Source: Pseudomonadota bacterium
Lineage (GTDB): Bacteria > Desulfobacterota > Binatia > Binatales > Binataceae
Reading direction: 5' to 3'
DNA length: 64,000 nucleotides
NCBI GenBank assembly: GCA_021323945.1
Contig: JAJPKA010000020.1
Coordinates: 620,001-684,000, forward strand
Below are positions 27,427 through 36,525 of this stretch, piece after piece. How positions within the stretch are numbered: the stretch's first letter is position 1; each line of letters opens with the position of its first letter. A model generated the notes under the pieces. The model searched no databases and was not told the origin of the DNA. It worked only from the letters and a program-made list of their open reading frames with translations. Position numbers and translations under genes: made by a program.

Positions 27427-27777
27427 TTACTTTTTCTTGGCGGCTGCCGACATCACCCTCTGGAAGGCGATCCCTAAAGAACAAATAGCAATACCCGTAA
27501 TCAGAAAGGCAAGCCACCACGCTAGCCAAAGGTGAATGAGCAGCACAATGCCACCCAGCAAAAAGAGGGAGCCATAACCAAAGGCCACGACCAAGGCCAG
27601 CATGCCTACTATTTTGTCAGTCTGCGACTCGATGAGACGCTTCAGGGTAGCTTCGAGAAGCTTGATCTCGGTGCTGGCGACTTTGGAAAGATCATCTACA
27701 GTTCTTGCAAGCAGCTCTGGCCAGTTCGGATTCTCGGTCATTACGCCATGATTACTGCTGTTGCTCTGTTTTGCCAT
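27427..27777 (-). CDS. YqjE-like/phage-holin-III-family membrane protein
   Basis: A 116-residue protein with an N-terminal amphipathic helix (LLARTVDDLSKVASTEIKLL) and two membrane helices (about 58-78 and 83-105), ending in basic residues. This is the DUF1469/YqjE pattern, listed in databases with phage holins although most members are ordinary envelope proteins. It overlaps the upstream DUF3618-like gene by 26 nt, the familiar partner arrangement. No phage genes are near. Confidence 0.78.
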   Translation of the reverse strand: MAKQSNSSNHGVMTENPNWPELLARTVDDLSKVASTEIKLLEATLKRLIESQTDKIVGMLALVVAFGYGSLFLLGGIVLLIHLWLAWWLAFLITGIAICSLGIAFQRVMSAAAKKK

Positions 27778-28114
27778 AAGAGGGGCCTGATACGGTCCGC
27801 CGTACCGGCCTGATAACGTTTTGACCGAGACTGGTTAGTATGTCACGCCCTCCAGCCCTGCCTGCACTTGTCAATGCAGCTATTGTTTCGCTCGGCGCCC
27901 CTTTGCGCCGATCAAGGAAATATCCGACGATGAATCCGACAAGCAGAGCTCCAAACGAGGTCAACATTGGCCGGTCCAAAATCACCCTCCGAGGACTCAG
28001 ACGAGCTCTGGTCTCCTCGATCTTGTTGCTGATGCGTATCGCATCTTCGTGTAAATCTCGCTTGTGTTCTTCGAGCTCGGATTCGAGTTCGCGGATATCT
28101 TCGCTTGCGCTCAT
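27752..28114 (-). CDS. DUF3618-like membrane-anchored protein
   Basis: About 120 residues from ATG 28114. A charged helical N-terminus (IRELESELEEHKRDLHEDA, then KIEETRARLSPRRV) matches the DUF3618 style, followed by one membrane helix (FGALLVGFIVGYFLDRRKG). The gene begins a two-gene unit with the YqjE-like protein. The role is probably in envelope or stress physiology, from family association only. Longer starts upstream to 28270 lack protein character. Confidence 0.72.
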   Translation of the reverse strand: MSASEDIRELESELEEHKRDLHEDAIRISNKIEETRARLSPRRVILDRPMLTSFGALLVGFIVGYFLDRRKGAPSETIAALTSAGRAGGRDILTSLGQNVIRPVRRTVSGPSYGKTEQQQ

Positions 28115-28840
28115 TGCTGTGTAACGCTCTACCGAAATAGGTATGTTGCGTTGTGGCCTCAGGATTAGCGGCCCACGGAAAGTATATAAGGGAAGCCGGG
28201 ATCCGGCGGGGTCACGCGAGCATCGACGACCGATGCTTTTACAGTTGAGAGTCAATTTTGGAGCCATCAAAGTGTGCGAAGCAAGTCATGTACCGGTCTA
28301 CTAGCAAGGCCGTGTTGCATTTAATCAGTCTTATAACGCAGTGCAAGATGAGAAAGGTAATCAGAGAGAGAAATGCCCAGACACCGAAACATGAAAAATT
28401 TCGGCTTGGTATCACTGTTGTCTGGAAGATTGCGCTGGGCTGGCTCGGTCGCGCAGCGGTGAATGCTAAGCTGCGGAAGAGTCACGGGTGGAGTGTTAGG
28501 TGAGTATTAACAGATGCCAGAGGTCCGCTTCTTTTGTTTGCAATCGTTTCTTTTGTGAACTTCAGCCTGTGTTCGTGCGCTAACCCGCACTCCCGTTCGT
28601 TGACGTAACCGATGCGATAAGTGTTATCTGCGCAGAAGAGCACGTTCGGGGAGACGGAAAAAAGGGAAGAGAAGGGTGTTCGAAGAGAGCGGTAAAGATG
28701 AAGCATTGGGCCAACGGAAGCCGCATTCGCAATACCAAACTGAAAGACCGGTTCGTCGGGCGGAAAGACGGTTGCTCCCATGGTCGTCCCGGCACGCAAT
28801 TACGTCTGGCACCGCGATTTGCCCGGGACGTCCCTTGGGG
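28115..28840. other. Intergenic stretch between divergent envelope genes
   Basis: 726 nt. A TATATAAG-like box at 28183-28190 might serve the DUF3618 gene. Frames such as 28258-28503 plus look non-coding. No RNA, repeat or terminator was recognised. Confidence 0.4.
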
Positions 28841-29302
28841 GTGATCAGATTCGGAAAGCACGGCGTTCGAGGAACTCTTTGCGTCTTTGTAACGATTGCA
28901 ATTATCGGGTGCTCGATGCTGGGAATGGGCGGGACGACGCCGCAACAGCGTGCCATGGATTTGGAACCTATGCTGTCCGCAGCTGGATTTCACATGATTC
29001 CGGCCGATACGCCGGAAAAAATGCGTCATTTGGAAACGTTGCCCGCACTCAAGGTGAACTATTACGTTGGGAAAGATGGTGCTATGCGCTATTGGTTCGC
29101 AGATCCCAGCTATTGCCGGTGTCTCTACCTCGGCGACGAAAAGGCCTATCAGAAATATGAGAATCTACGGGTTCAGGCTCGAATTGCCCGGACCGAGCGG
29201 GAGGCGGCAGAAGAAAATTACGAAGCGCAGCAGCAGATGCAGATGAATATGATGAATCCATTCGGATTCGGGTTCGGCCCGGGCATCGGATTCGGCTTCT
29301 GA
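28841..29302 (+). CDS. Putative lipoprotein with Gly/Phe-rich C-terminus
   Basis: About 153 residues from GTG 28841. A short basic start and hydrophobic run end in a lipobox (IAIIGC). The mature part has a globular stretch (LSAAGFHMIPADTPEKMRHL, then YYVGKDGAMRYWFADP), a charged helix (RVQARIARTEREAAEENY) and a Met/Gly/Phe-rich tail (GFGFGPGIGFGF). No family is known to me. The start is uncertain; the frame is open further upstream but lacks protein character there. Confidence 0.65.
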   Translation: MIRFGKHGVRGTLCVFVTIAIIGCSMLGMGGTTPQQRAMDLEPMLSAAGFHMIPADTPEKMRHLETLPALKVNYYVGKDGAMRYWFADPSYCRCLYLGDEKAYQKYENLRVQARIARTEREAAEENYEAQQQMQMNMMNPFGFGFGPGIGFGF

Positions 29303-29543
29303 GAGTTTGGTTTGATAACGGACTTGAATCGGAGACTCGAAACGCAAAGCCGGGCTGATTCGCGGCAATCCTTTGTAAGTGATGGATGTAGCTCGAACAG
29401 TCGCAGAGTATATATGCCATAAGTTCTCGCTGGGTGGATCGGCGCCAATCGCTCGCCGCTGACGCCAATGCTACCACGCGATGGCTTGCGGTGCTTCAAG
29501 GCGCGCCGAAGCCAGAAACAGCTGCGGCAATTGAAGTCAATAG

Positions 29544-30650
29544 ATGGCTCAGATTGAACGTCCCAACTGCCCATTGTACAACGACCAGAAGCTGAAACTT
29601 GGGCTGTTTGGCACAAATTGCAGCAACGGTCTGACCGTTTCGCATGCGCCGAGCACCTATGAAGTGACATGGGCGCACACCCTGGCAATCGCCCGGCGCG
29701 CCGAGGCGATCGGTTTAGAAATGTTGGTTCCCATCGCCCGCTGGCGTGGCTTCGGTGGGAGTACCGACTTCAACGGTGTATGCTTCGAAACCTACACGTG
29801 GGCTGCGGGACTTGCGGCCGCGACCAGCCGGATCATGGTTTTTTCGACCTCGCATGTGCCGACCGTACATCCTATCGTGGCCGCCAAACAGTGCGTGACG
29901 GTTGACCATATCTCCAACGGGCGCTTCGGGCTTAACATCGTGATGGGCTGGTTCACGCCGGAGATGGAAATGTTCGGTGCCGCGCAGCGCGAGCATGACG
30001 AACGCTATGCTTATGGCGCCGAGTGGCTGGGCGTTGTGAAGCGGCTGTGGAGCGATGAGCGTCCCTTTGATTTTGACGGCAAGTATTTCCATATCCGCCA
30101 AGGCCAGGCCCGTCCCAAACCGCTCCAGAAACCCTATCCGGTGCTGGTCAATGCGGGCTCGTCGCCCGCCGGAATCGAGTTTTCAGCACGCGAAGCTGAT
30201 TTCAACTTCCTTAGCATCGACACGCTGGAGAACAGCAAGGCCAGGATCAGCGAGCTGCGCCGGCGTGCGCACTCATATGGCCGCGAGATCGGCACGATGA
30301 CATACGCGATGGTGATTTGTCGCGACACCGAGCGCGAAGCACAGGATGTCCGGCGTGCAATTTTGGCGAACGGCGACTGGCAAGCGGCGACCAACATCAT
30401 CAGGGTGCTCGGCATCGAGAGCGGATCATTCCACGAACAGATAAAGAGTTTTGGCGAGCGTTTCATCCTCGGATGGGGCGGCTATCCGCTGATCGGCACA
30501 CCCGAGCAGGTGGTCGACGAACTGTGCAAGATCAGCGCGCTCGGAGTCGAAGGTGTCATCATGGGTTTTCTCGACTACTACGAGGAACTGACCTACTTCG
30601 AACGCGCGGTGATGCCGCTGCTGCGGCAGGCGGGCTTGCGCCATGACTAG
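29544..30650 (+). CDS. LLM class flavin-dependent oxidoreductase
   Basis: A bacterial-luciferase-like monooxygenase of 368 residues. The TIM-barrel markers are present: LGLFGTNCSNG at the first strand, ARWRGFGG, STSHVPTVHPIVAAKQ, HISNGRFGLNIVMGW, then PYPVLVNAGSSPAG and a C-terminal GTPEQVVDEL. The style is that of RutA/alkanesulfonate and dimethylsulfone monooxygenases, which need FMNH2 from a partner reductase. An SDR follows 53 nt downstream on the same strand, likely in one operon. Substrate unknown. Confidence 0.9.
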   Translation: MAQIERPNCPLYNDQKLKLGLFGTNCSNGLTVSHAPSTYEVTWAHTLAIARRAEAIGLEMLVPIARWRGFGGSTDFNGVCFETYTWAAGLAAATSRIMVFSTSHVPTVHPIVAAKQCVTVDHISNGRFGLNIVMGWFTPEMEMFGAAQREHDERYAYGAEWLGVVKRLWSDERPFDFDGKYFHIRQGQARPKPLQKPYPVLVNAGSSPAGIEFSAREADFNFLSIDTLENSKARISELRRRAHSYGREIGTMTYAMVICRDTEREAQDVRRAILANGDWQAATNIIRVLGIESGSFHEQIKSFGERFILGWGGYPLIGTPEQVVDELCKISALGVEGVIMGFLDYYEELTYFERAVMPLLRQAGLRHD

Positions 30651-30703
30651 GCCGCAATCCCTGCGAAATTGACGGCCGCTTCGACGCCGCGAGGAGTAAC
30701 ACG

Positions 30704-31456
30704 ATGAATCGCCTGAAGGACAAGTGCGCCATAATCACCGGTGCGGCAGGTGGTCAGGGCCGCGTCGCCTGCCGGATGTTTGCCGCCGAGGGTGCGCGCG
30801 TGCTGGCCACTGATTTGGAGGCCGGGGCCAGGAGGGAGATAGAAGGAATTGCGCCGGGCGCGATTACTTACGTAGACGCCGATGTCGCGGTAATGGATGG
30901 CATAGAAAAGATAGTTGATACGGCGCGATCGGTCTTCGGCGGGCGCATCGACATTCTTTACAACAATCACGGTGTCATCCTTGGAAAATCATTCATGGAA
31001 ACCACCCCCGAGGAGTGGGATCGAATCCACAACGTCGATTTGAGGTCGGTCTACTTTCTCAGCCAGCGCGTAGTGCCAGCGATGAGTGGTGGCGGCTCGA
31101 TCGTCAACGTGTCATCCATCGGCGGCCTGGTAGCGCTCGAGAACATGACTGCCTACGGGGCAGCCAAGGGCGGGCTCGTGATGTTGACGCGCGGCATGGC
31201 GCTCGAATTAAGGGCCCGCGCGATCAGGGTCAATGCGATCTGCCCAGGTGTCATCGACACGCCGATGCCTCGCAACTTCGTGCGCGACCGACCGGACCGC
31301 GATGCGATCATGCGTGCGATGGCTGAGCGCCACATGATGCGCCGGCTCGGGCGACCACATGAGGTCGTCGCGTTGGCGCTGTTTCTGGCCAGCGATGAGT
31401 CGAGTTTTATGACCGGCAGCATAATAACCGTTGATGGTGGCTGGACCGCATTCTGA
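30704..31456 (+). CDS. Short-chain dehydrogenase/reductase
   Basis: A 250-residue classical SDR. It has TGAAGGQG for cofactor binding, Asp at the end of the second strand (LATDL), NNHG in place of NNAG, the catalytic Ser in NVSSIGG and the Y-x3-K pair in AYGAAKG. AGGAG lies 7 nt before the ATG. It is probably co-transcribed with the LLM monooxygenase and may act on the same substrate or product. Confidence 0.9.
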   Translation: MNRLKDKCAIITGAAGGQGRVACRMFAAEGARVLATDLEAGARREIEGIAPGAITYVDADVAVMDGIEKIVDTARSVFGGRIDILYNNHGVILGKSFMETTPEEWDRIHNVDLRSVYFLSQRVVPAMSGGGSIVNVSSIGGLVALENMTAYGAAKGGLVMLTRGMALELRARAIRVNAICPGVIDTPMPRNFVRDRPDRDAIMRAMAERHMMRRLGRPHEVVALALFLASDESSFMTGSIITVDGGWTAF

Positions 31457-31720
31457 GCGAGCAACAGCAAACGGACTGCAATGGTGGGACTGCCCGCTGT
31501 CGCTGGCGACAAGTGCAATTACGCCTTTTATTTGCGCCGCCAGTGATAGCGTGCCCGCGACGCGCAGCATTTTGACGTCGAGAGCGGCCAGGAACTTTGG
31601 CGATCAGTCTCGATTATGTGGCTTCGTAACAACCTCCCCGACCGGTATGCCAGCCGAGCGGTAAACGAATTTGTGGATCGTGTCTCACGCTGTTTGTGTT
31701 TAGTTGAGAAAAAGCTGTTC

Positions 31721-32479
31721 TCACGGGGTTCGCTCGCGGCGTCGGCGTCCGAGACCGAGGATCTCAGCCAGAGCAATTGCGTTCCATGGAGCATAACCTT
31801 TGGCGTCGTTATCGAAATATATGTGAACGTCGCGTCCTTCATTCAGCCATTGGCGTATTTTTTGAGCCCACGCTTCAAGGGCATCCTGGTCATAATTCGA
31901 AGCATAGGTCGATTCATGACCATGCAAGCGAACAAAGACAAGGTCAGTTGTAACGGCCTGCCACAAGGGCCATTTTGACGCGTCCGATTGGCAGACGGCG
32001 ACTTTTTCGCCTGCCAAAAACTCGGCAACCTCATCGTCAAACCAGGAGCGGTTGCGGAACTCGACCGCGTGACGCACCTCTGGCCAGATAGCGAGCATCC
32101 GGACGAACGTCCGGAGTTTGGCCATGTCCTTGTGGAGACTTGGAGGAAGTTGCCACAGCACCGCGGCGAGTTTTTCACCGAGTGAACAGGCGCTGTCGCG
32201 CTGCATCTTGAGCGAGTCTACCGGAGGTTCCAGGCGCTTTACATGAGTGATGTAACGGTGACCCTTGATCGCGAAATGGAAATCCGCTGGTGTCCTTTGG
32301 TACCAGGATTTTGCGACGTTTTGGCGTAGGAGATGGTAGAAAGTCCCGTTGATTTCCAGGGCGTTGAAATGCTCGGCGTAATACTCGAGCCACCGCTTGC
32401 GTGGCACACCCGAGTAAAAGTCGTCTTTCCAACTGGCATAGTTCCAGCCGCTAGTGCCGATAAATGCGGTTGGCCCCAT
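31721..32479 (-). CDS. DUF72 family protein (YecE-like)
   Basis: A 252-residue TIM-barrel-like protein of the DUF72 family. Characteristic segments are FIGTSGWNYASWKDDFYSG, YYAEHFNALEINGTFY, FHFAIKGHRYITH, LWQLPPS, HAVEFRNRSW, and the closing YFDNDAKGYAPWNA. The biochemical role of the family is not established. It lies 30 nt behind the M24 peptidase gene on the same strand. Confidence 0.92.
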   Translation of the reverse strand: MGPTAFIGTSGWNYASWKDDFYSGVPRKRWLEYYAEHFNALEINGTFYHLLRQNVAKSWYQRTPADFHFAIKGHRYITHVKRLEPPVDSLKMQRDSACSLGEKLAAVLWQLPPSLHKDMAKLRTFVRMLAIWPEVRHAVEFRNRSWFDDEVAEFLAGEKVAVCQSDASKWPLWQAVTTDLVFVRLHGHESTYASNYDQDALEAWAQKIRQWLNEGRDVHIYFDNDAKGYAPWNAIALAEILGLGRRRRERTP

Positions 32480-32509
32480 AACGGTTCAAGTGCTTCAGCT
32501 TGATTAGCT

Positions 32510-33721
32510 TTATGGATGATTGGCGGCCGGGGCGAGGGCCAGAATCGGAATAACCTGTTGTTGCGCCGGACCTCCACTGATTTCAGCCCGATGGTCTTCG
32601 ATTGTCATATCGAGCTCGCTACGAACTCCGAAACTGTCGGGCAAATAGATGCCGGGTTCAACTGAAAAGCAAGTGCGATCGATTAGACTGCGAACATCCT
32701 GCGTTTCAAATGAATCCAGATTGGCCCCGTTGCCGTGGACCTCGCGGCCAATCGAATGACCCGTGCGGTGCACAAAATATTCTGCGTAGCCGGCTTCTTC
32801 GATAACTCGTCGCGACGCCCGGTCGGCGTCAGCGCCGGTCACTGCCATCATTTGGCCCACTCGAGTCTGGATCAGGTCGACCACTGCGTCACGAGCACGT
32901 GCGACAATTGCAAAGATGCTCGCGTAGTCATCGGGCACGGTCTGGCCAACGAATCCCATCCAGGTAAGGTCGCCATAAATACTGTCGGGCCCGAGCTCCT
33001 TGGCGAACAAGTCGAGCAAAACGAGATCTCCAGGCTTAATCGGAGTGTCGTTGGCCTCACTGGGGCTGAAATGTGGATTTGAGGCATTAACGTTGACCGC
33101 GACTATGGGCGCTTCGTCTGTCCGCAGGTGCCGTCTGTCGATTCGTTCGAGCACGAAACGCTGTATCTGAAACTCGGTACAAGGCAAGTGGCGGCGCACT
33201 CTACGCGCGATTTCTGTAAAAGTCTCTTCCACAATCTCGCGAAGGGATGCAGCCGCGCGCCGATGACTCGCCAATTGAGCGGCCGTAAGCGTCGCTTCAA
33301 ACTGCTGGATCAGATCGGCCGCGCTTACTATTTCCACTCCGAAGGAGCGAACCAGCTCGAGCGTTCCTCCATCGACACGCGAGACGTATGGAATCGCACA
33401 ACGTGGCGAATAGTTCATGGCGATTCGACGATGGTCGCGAAGTATCGCCGCCAAGCCATCAATCATCTGCCGCTCGGAGCGATAGACGAGTCGGGGAGAT
33501 GCGGGTAACACGTCCAGGCGGTGAGCCTCGACGGAAGAAACCAGCGCCTTCGGGGGTCCGTCCCTGGCGACGAGATAGAACCATCTCCGGGTGGCCAGTC
33601 CTCTTTCGGGCAACTCCAGAATGCGGTAGGCGAGCGGATCGCTGAAACGAAAATCATAAAACAACCAGCCGTCCAGGCCGGCCACGGCCAGGGCACGGCC
33701 AATTTCGTCAAGGCGCGCCAT
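32510..33721 (-). CDS. M24 family metallopeptidase (Xaa-Pro peptidase-like)
   Basis: A 403-residue pita-bread-fold peptidase. The five metal ligands are visible: D237 (LLDLFAK), D251 (YGDLTW), H322 (RTGHSIG), E355 (SVEPGIY) and E369 (RSELDMTI). The N-terminal creatinase-like domain covers about 1-145. It likely cleaves Xaa-Pro peptides or a related C-N bond. It starts right after the PPOX gene ends (1 nt between), so the two are coupled. Confidence 0.88.
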   Translation of the reverse strand: MARLDEIGRALAVAGLDGWLFYDFRFSDPLAYRILELPERGLATRRWFYLVARDGPPKALVSSVEAHRLDVLPASPRLVYRSERQMIDGLAAILRDHRRIAMNYSPRCAIPYVSRVDGGTLELVRSFGVEIVSAADLIQQFEATLTAAQLASHRRAAASLREIVEETFTEIARRVRRHLPCTEFQIQRFVLERIDRRHLRTDEAPIVAVNVNASNPHFSPSEANDTPIKPGDLVLLDLFAKELGPDSIYGDLTWMGFVGQTVPDDYASIFAIVARARDAVVDLIQTRVGQMMAVTGADADRASRRVIEEAGYAEYFVHRTGHSIGREVHGNGANLDSFETQDVRSLIDRTCFSVEPGIYLPDSFGVRSELDMTIEDHRAEISGGPAQQQVIPILALAPAANHP

Positions 33722-33722
33722 T

Positions 33723-34235
33723 TTATGCGTCCGTCGGCTTAAAGCGCTGGCCCCAGCAATGGACTCGCTCCGCCTCGATGCGCACCATCGGGTTGCGTTC
33801 GACGCTCAGCAACATTGCACGATACTGCGAGTATTTGTCTCGCAGGTTACGCAAAGCCAGGACGTATTCCTGAGGGTCCTCGACCAGCTGCGCCGCCCCA
33901 TGGATGAGCACGTAAGCCAGGCAGGTCCAATCCTCTTCGTAATGATCTACGATGAGCGCTACGCGGGGATTCGCGCTGATATTACGCATGCGCTTAAGGC
34001 CAACCCCACTTGCCCGCTTAGGCTTTTCGTCGACGATAAAGTAGAATCGGGTCGTGCCATCAAACCAGAAACAGATCGGGATATTATGCGGAATTGCGTC
34101 GCGGCTTGCCGTAGCCAGATGTCCCAGACGCGCGAGCCTCAAAAACTCAGCTACTCTTACGTCAGTTAAGCTACTAAGCGCCCGTTCGTCCATCTGTTTC
34201 GAGTATTGCGCCCTATAACGCTGAGAGCAAATCAA
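33723..34235 (-). CDS. PPOX-class flavin/F420-binding protein (Rv0121c-like)
   Basis: A split-barrel protein of up to 170 residues. It has LGHLATASRDAIPHNIPICF, YFIVDEKPKR and NPRVALIVDHYEEDW, the pattern of the probable F420-dependent PPOX subfamily typified by mycobacterial Rv0121c. The cofactor could be FMN or F420; sequence alone does not settle it. A start at ATG 34193 (MDERALSS) is more likely than 34235, but no clear ribosome binding site is seen for either. Confidence 0.8.
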   Translation of the reverse strand: MICSQRYRAQYSKQMDERALSSLTDVRVAEFLRLARLGHLATASRDAIPHNIPICFWFDGTTRFYFIVDEKPKRASGVGLKRMRNISANPRVALIVDHYEEDWTCLAYVLIHGAAQLVEDPQEYVLALRNLRDKYSQYRAMLLSVERNPMVRIEAERVHCWGQRFKPTDA

Positions 34236-34302
34236 TGAATATTGACGGCCATAGCCTGACGATCAGGCTTTTGTACGGGTTAACGGTACAAGAGGCGCTG
34301 AC

Positions 34303-34638
34303 TCAGTTACCTGTAATCGGACGTTCAGGTTCCTGGACACATAATGCGCATCGGCAGAGCTCTCGAAGCTGGACAGTCGTGTACAGGGTCTCGTGACCGT
34401 CGGCCCAAGCCAGATAAACGGCCGAGTCGCCCAATCGGGACAACTGCAGCAACCGTTGCGACTCCGCTGAATCGTTACCTTCAGCCGCGACGCAAGTGTT
34501 GCAGGGACACGCGTTGCGAAGGTTCCGTAAGGGGAAGATACTCTCATGTCCGTCCGCCCATTGGACGCCGATGGCGTATCTTCCAACCTCGTTGAGGCCG
34601 CGAATGCGCGGTACCGTCTTTGACTTCCCAATCGCCAT
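34303..34638 (-). CDS. DUF971 family protein
   Basis: A 111-residue protein. Two related halves are visible, VQWADGHESIFPLRNLRNACPC and LAWADGHETLYTTVQLREL, with Cys pairs (CPCNTC and CRCALC) that can bind zinc or a cluster. The N-terminal half matches DUF971, found alone in Fe-S/Mrp-related contexts and as the N-domain of gamma-butyrobetaine hydroxylase. Function unknown. Confidence 0.82.
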   Translation of the reverse strand: MAIGKSKTVPRIRGLNEVGRYAIGVQWADGHESIFPLRNLRNACPCNTCVAAEGNDSAESQRLLQLSRLGDSAVYLAWADGHETLYTTVQLRELCRCALCVQEPERPITGN

Positions 34639-34874
34639 TGTTGCACTCTTGACTTAAGACGCGTGCGAAGCAGTTTGACTTGCGGGCATTTTCACGGGCA
34701 ACAACGGACCCGCATACTCAGTCATCCCGGCTGCCGAGCTACGTGTTTCGGATATTATCGCACCGTGGCGTTGCCGTGAAGTCGCAAGGGGAAACGTGCT
34801 TTTCTAAGCTTGGTTGACCGGCGCCTCGGCGTCGCGGTGTGAATCTCGCTTTTCAGCAAGCGGAGGGAGCAAGA

Positions 34875-35351
34875 ATGGATGAAAATGCGAAGAAAAAAAG
34901 CCTGCGCATGATCCCCTATGGTCTTCAGGTTCTGGGTGCGCGCGACGGCGACAAGCAGACAGTGGCTTCGATCAATTGGACCACTCAGGCGAGCTTTCAG
35001 CCGCCGCTGGTCGTTATTGGAATCAAAACGGATTCGACCGCTCACGATCTGGTCAAAAGGTCGAAGAAGTTCGCGCTGTCGATGCTCGGTACGGGTCAAA
35101 AAGACATCGCAATGGCATTCTTCAAGCACGTTGACCCCAAAGACGGTAAATTCGGCAATTACGCGTTCGAAAGCGGTAAGAACGGCTGCCCCATAATCAG
35201 TGATGCGCCGGCGGCAGTGGAATGCGACGTCATCCACTTCTTCGAACACGGAGACCACAGTATCGCCGTTGGGCAGGTCACCGAAGCCTACCTCAAGAAG
35301 GATGTCGAGCCGCTCACCCTGAAGGAGTGCGGTTTCAATTACGGCGGGTAA
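34875..35351 (+). CDS. Flavin reductase-like protein (flavoredoxin type)
   Basis: A 158-residue FMN-binding split-barrel protein. The ATG at 34875 has GGAGGG 7 nt upstream. Segments MIPYGLQVLGA, TVASINWTTQASFQPPLVVIGI, FALSMLGTGQ and ECDVIHFFEHGDHSIAVGQV follow the flavin reductase domain. It could supply reduced flavin to the LLM (29544) or HsaA-like (22757) monooxygenases; this is inference. Confidence 0.85.
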   Translation: MDENAKKKSLRMIPYGLQVLGARDGDKQTVASINWTTQASFQPPLVVIGIKTDSTAHDLVKRSKKFALSMLGTGQKDIAMAFFKHVDPKDGKFGNYAFESGKNGCPIISDAPAAVECDVIHFFEHGDHSIAVGQVTEAYLKKDVEPLTLKECGFNYGG

Positions 35352-35458
35352 GCGCGCGGTACGCGGGAGGCGATCGAGAGCGGACTTGTGTCCTGTCGAT
35401 TACCTCCCGTCATTCGGACCAACCCGTCCGCGGTTGGTTTGGTCAAGGGAGATCAAAC

Positions 35459-36514
35459 GTGTCCAGCAAGAAAGTCGTGATCTTGCCCGGCGATGATGCG
35501 GCGCCCGAGACGGTTTACGCTGCTATGGAGGTCATGCATAGCCTCGCCCTTCCATTGGAATTCGTTGAGTTTCCTCCGGGCGAACAATGGGTGCGCGGCG
35601 AGACTGACAAAGCCGCCCGCGCGGCGATTGATGCCTCAGATTCCACTCTGTTCGGCTCCACATCGGGCAAGACCACGGCTGTAACTTACTTGCGTTGGGG
35701 CAAGGAAACTTACGCCAACGTGCGTCCTTGCCGTTTTCTTCAAGGATTTCGCAGCCCACTTGCTCATCCCGAAGGAATCGATTTCGTGATTGTTCGCGAG
35801 AATCTCGAAGACCTCTATTTAGGTCTTGAAGGACCGTTGGCGGCGCTTGCACCACTTCATCTCCACAGTCGTATTTTGCGGTCCGAGCTGGACACCGATG
35901 AACCGGGTAGATATGCAATCAAGGTCATCACAGAGCGCAACACCAGACGGATCGCTCGTTTCGCCTTCAACCTCGCGCGCCAACGTAAAGCACAAGGCCG
36001 CCCCGGCAAGGTTACTTGTACATCCAAATACAATATGCTGCGCGAAAGCGACGGCCTCTTTCGACGGATCGTTGCCGAGACGGCGACCGAATATCCCGAT
36101 GTCGCTTATGAAGAATTTATTGTTGACGACTTCGCGCGCAGGCTGGTGCAAATGCCGCAAATGCTCGACGTGGTGGTGATGCCGAACCTGTATGGCGATA
36201 TCCTTTCGGACGCTGCTGCGGGCATAATTGGCGGACTCGGTTTGGCACCCTCGGGATGCTACGGGGACCATTACGCTTACTTCGAATCCGTGCACGGTAC
36301 GGCGCCCGACATCATGGGGCTGGGTATCATCAATCCGACGGCCACTATGCTCTCGGCGGTGATGATGCTTGAATATCTCGGCTTGGAAGAGGCCGCAAGA
36401 CGCTTTAGGAACGCCGTGAGCAAGGTTTATGCAGACGGCAAAGTGCTCACGCCTGATCAGAACGGTACCGCCAAAACCCGGGAGTTTACGCGGGCCGTGA
36501 TAGCAAATCTGTAG
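35459..36514 (+). CDS. Isocitrate/isopropylmalate dehydrogenase family protein
   Basis: A beta-decarboxylating dehydrogenase of 351 residues. The start is GTG 35459, with AAGGGA upstream. Family marks: YANVRP, the IVRENLEDLYLG segment, CTSKYNMLRESDGLF with the active Lys, NLYGDILSD with the metal Asp residues, and HGTAPDIMG. The N-terminal loop is GDDAAPE instead of GDGIGPE, so its substrate may differ from isocitrate or isopropylmalate (tartrate/homoisocitrate-like enzymes are alternatives). It does not lie with leu or TCA genes. Confidence 0.88.
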   Translation: MSSKKVVILPGDDAAPETVYAAMEVMHSLALPLEFVEFPPGEQWVRGETDKAARAAIDASDSTLFGSTSGKTTAVTYLRWGKETYANVRPCRFLQGFRSPLAHPEGIDFVIVRENLEDLYLGLEGPLAALAPLHLHSRILRSELDTDEPGRYAIKVITERNTRRIARFAFNLARQRKAQGRPGKVTCTSKYNMLRESDGLFRRIVAETATEYPDVAYEEFIVDDFARRLVQMPQMLDVVVMPNLYGDILSDAAAGIIGGLGLAPSGCYGDHYAYFESVHGTAPDIMGLGIINPTATMLSAVMMLEYLGLEEAARRFRNAVSKVYADGKVLTPDQNGTAKTREFTRAVIANL

Positions 36515-36525
36515 GCAACGAATAC

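Noticed and set aside
27427-27777. Prophage, suggested by the holin family name
   Set aside because: The family name is historical; no integrase, terminase, capsid or tail gene is present and the partner is a DUF3618-like gene.
28258-28503. 81-codon frame considered as a gene remnant
   Set aside because: Composition not protein-like and no recognisable homology.
28807-28823. TGGC/TTGC pair upstream of the lipoprotein gene
   Set aside because: Spacing is N8, one base too long for a sigma-54 promoter.
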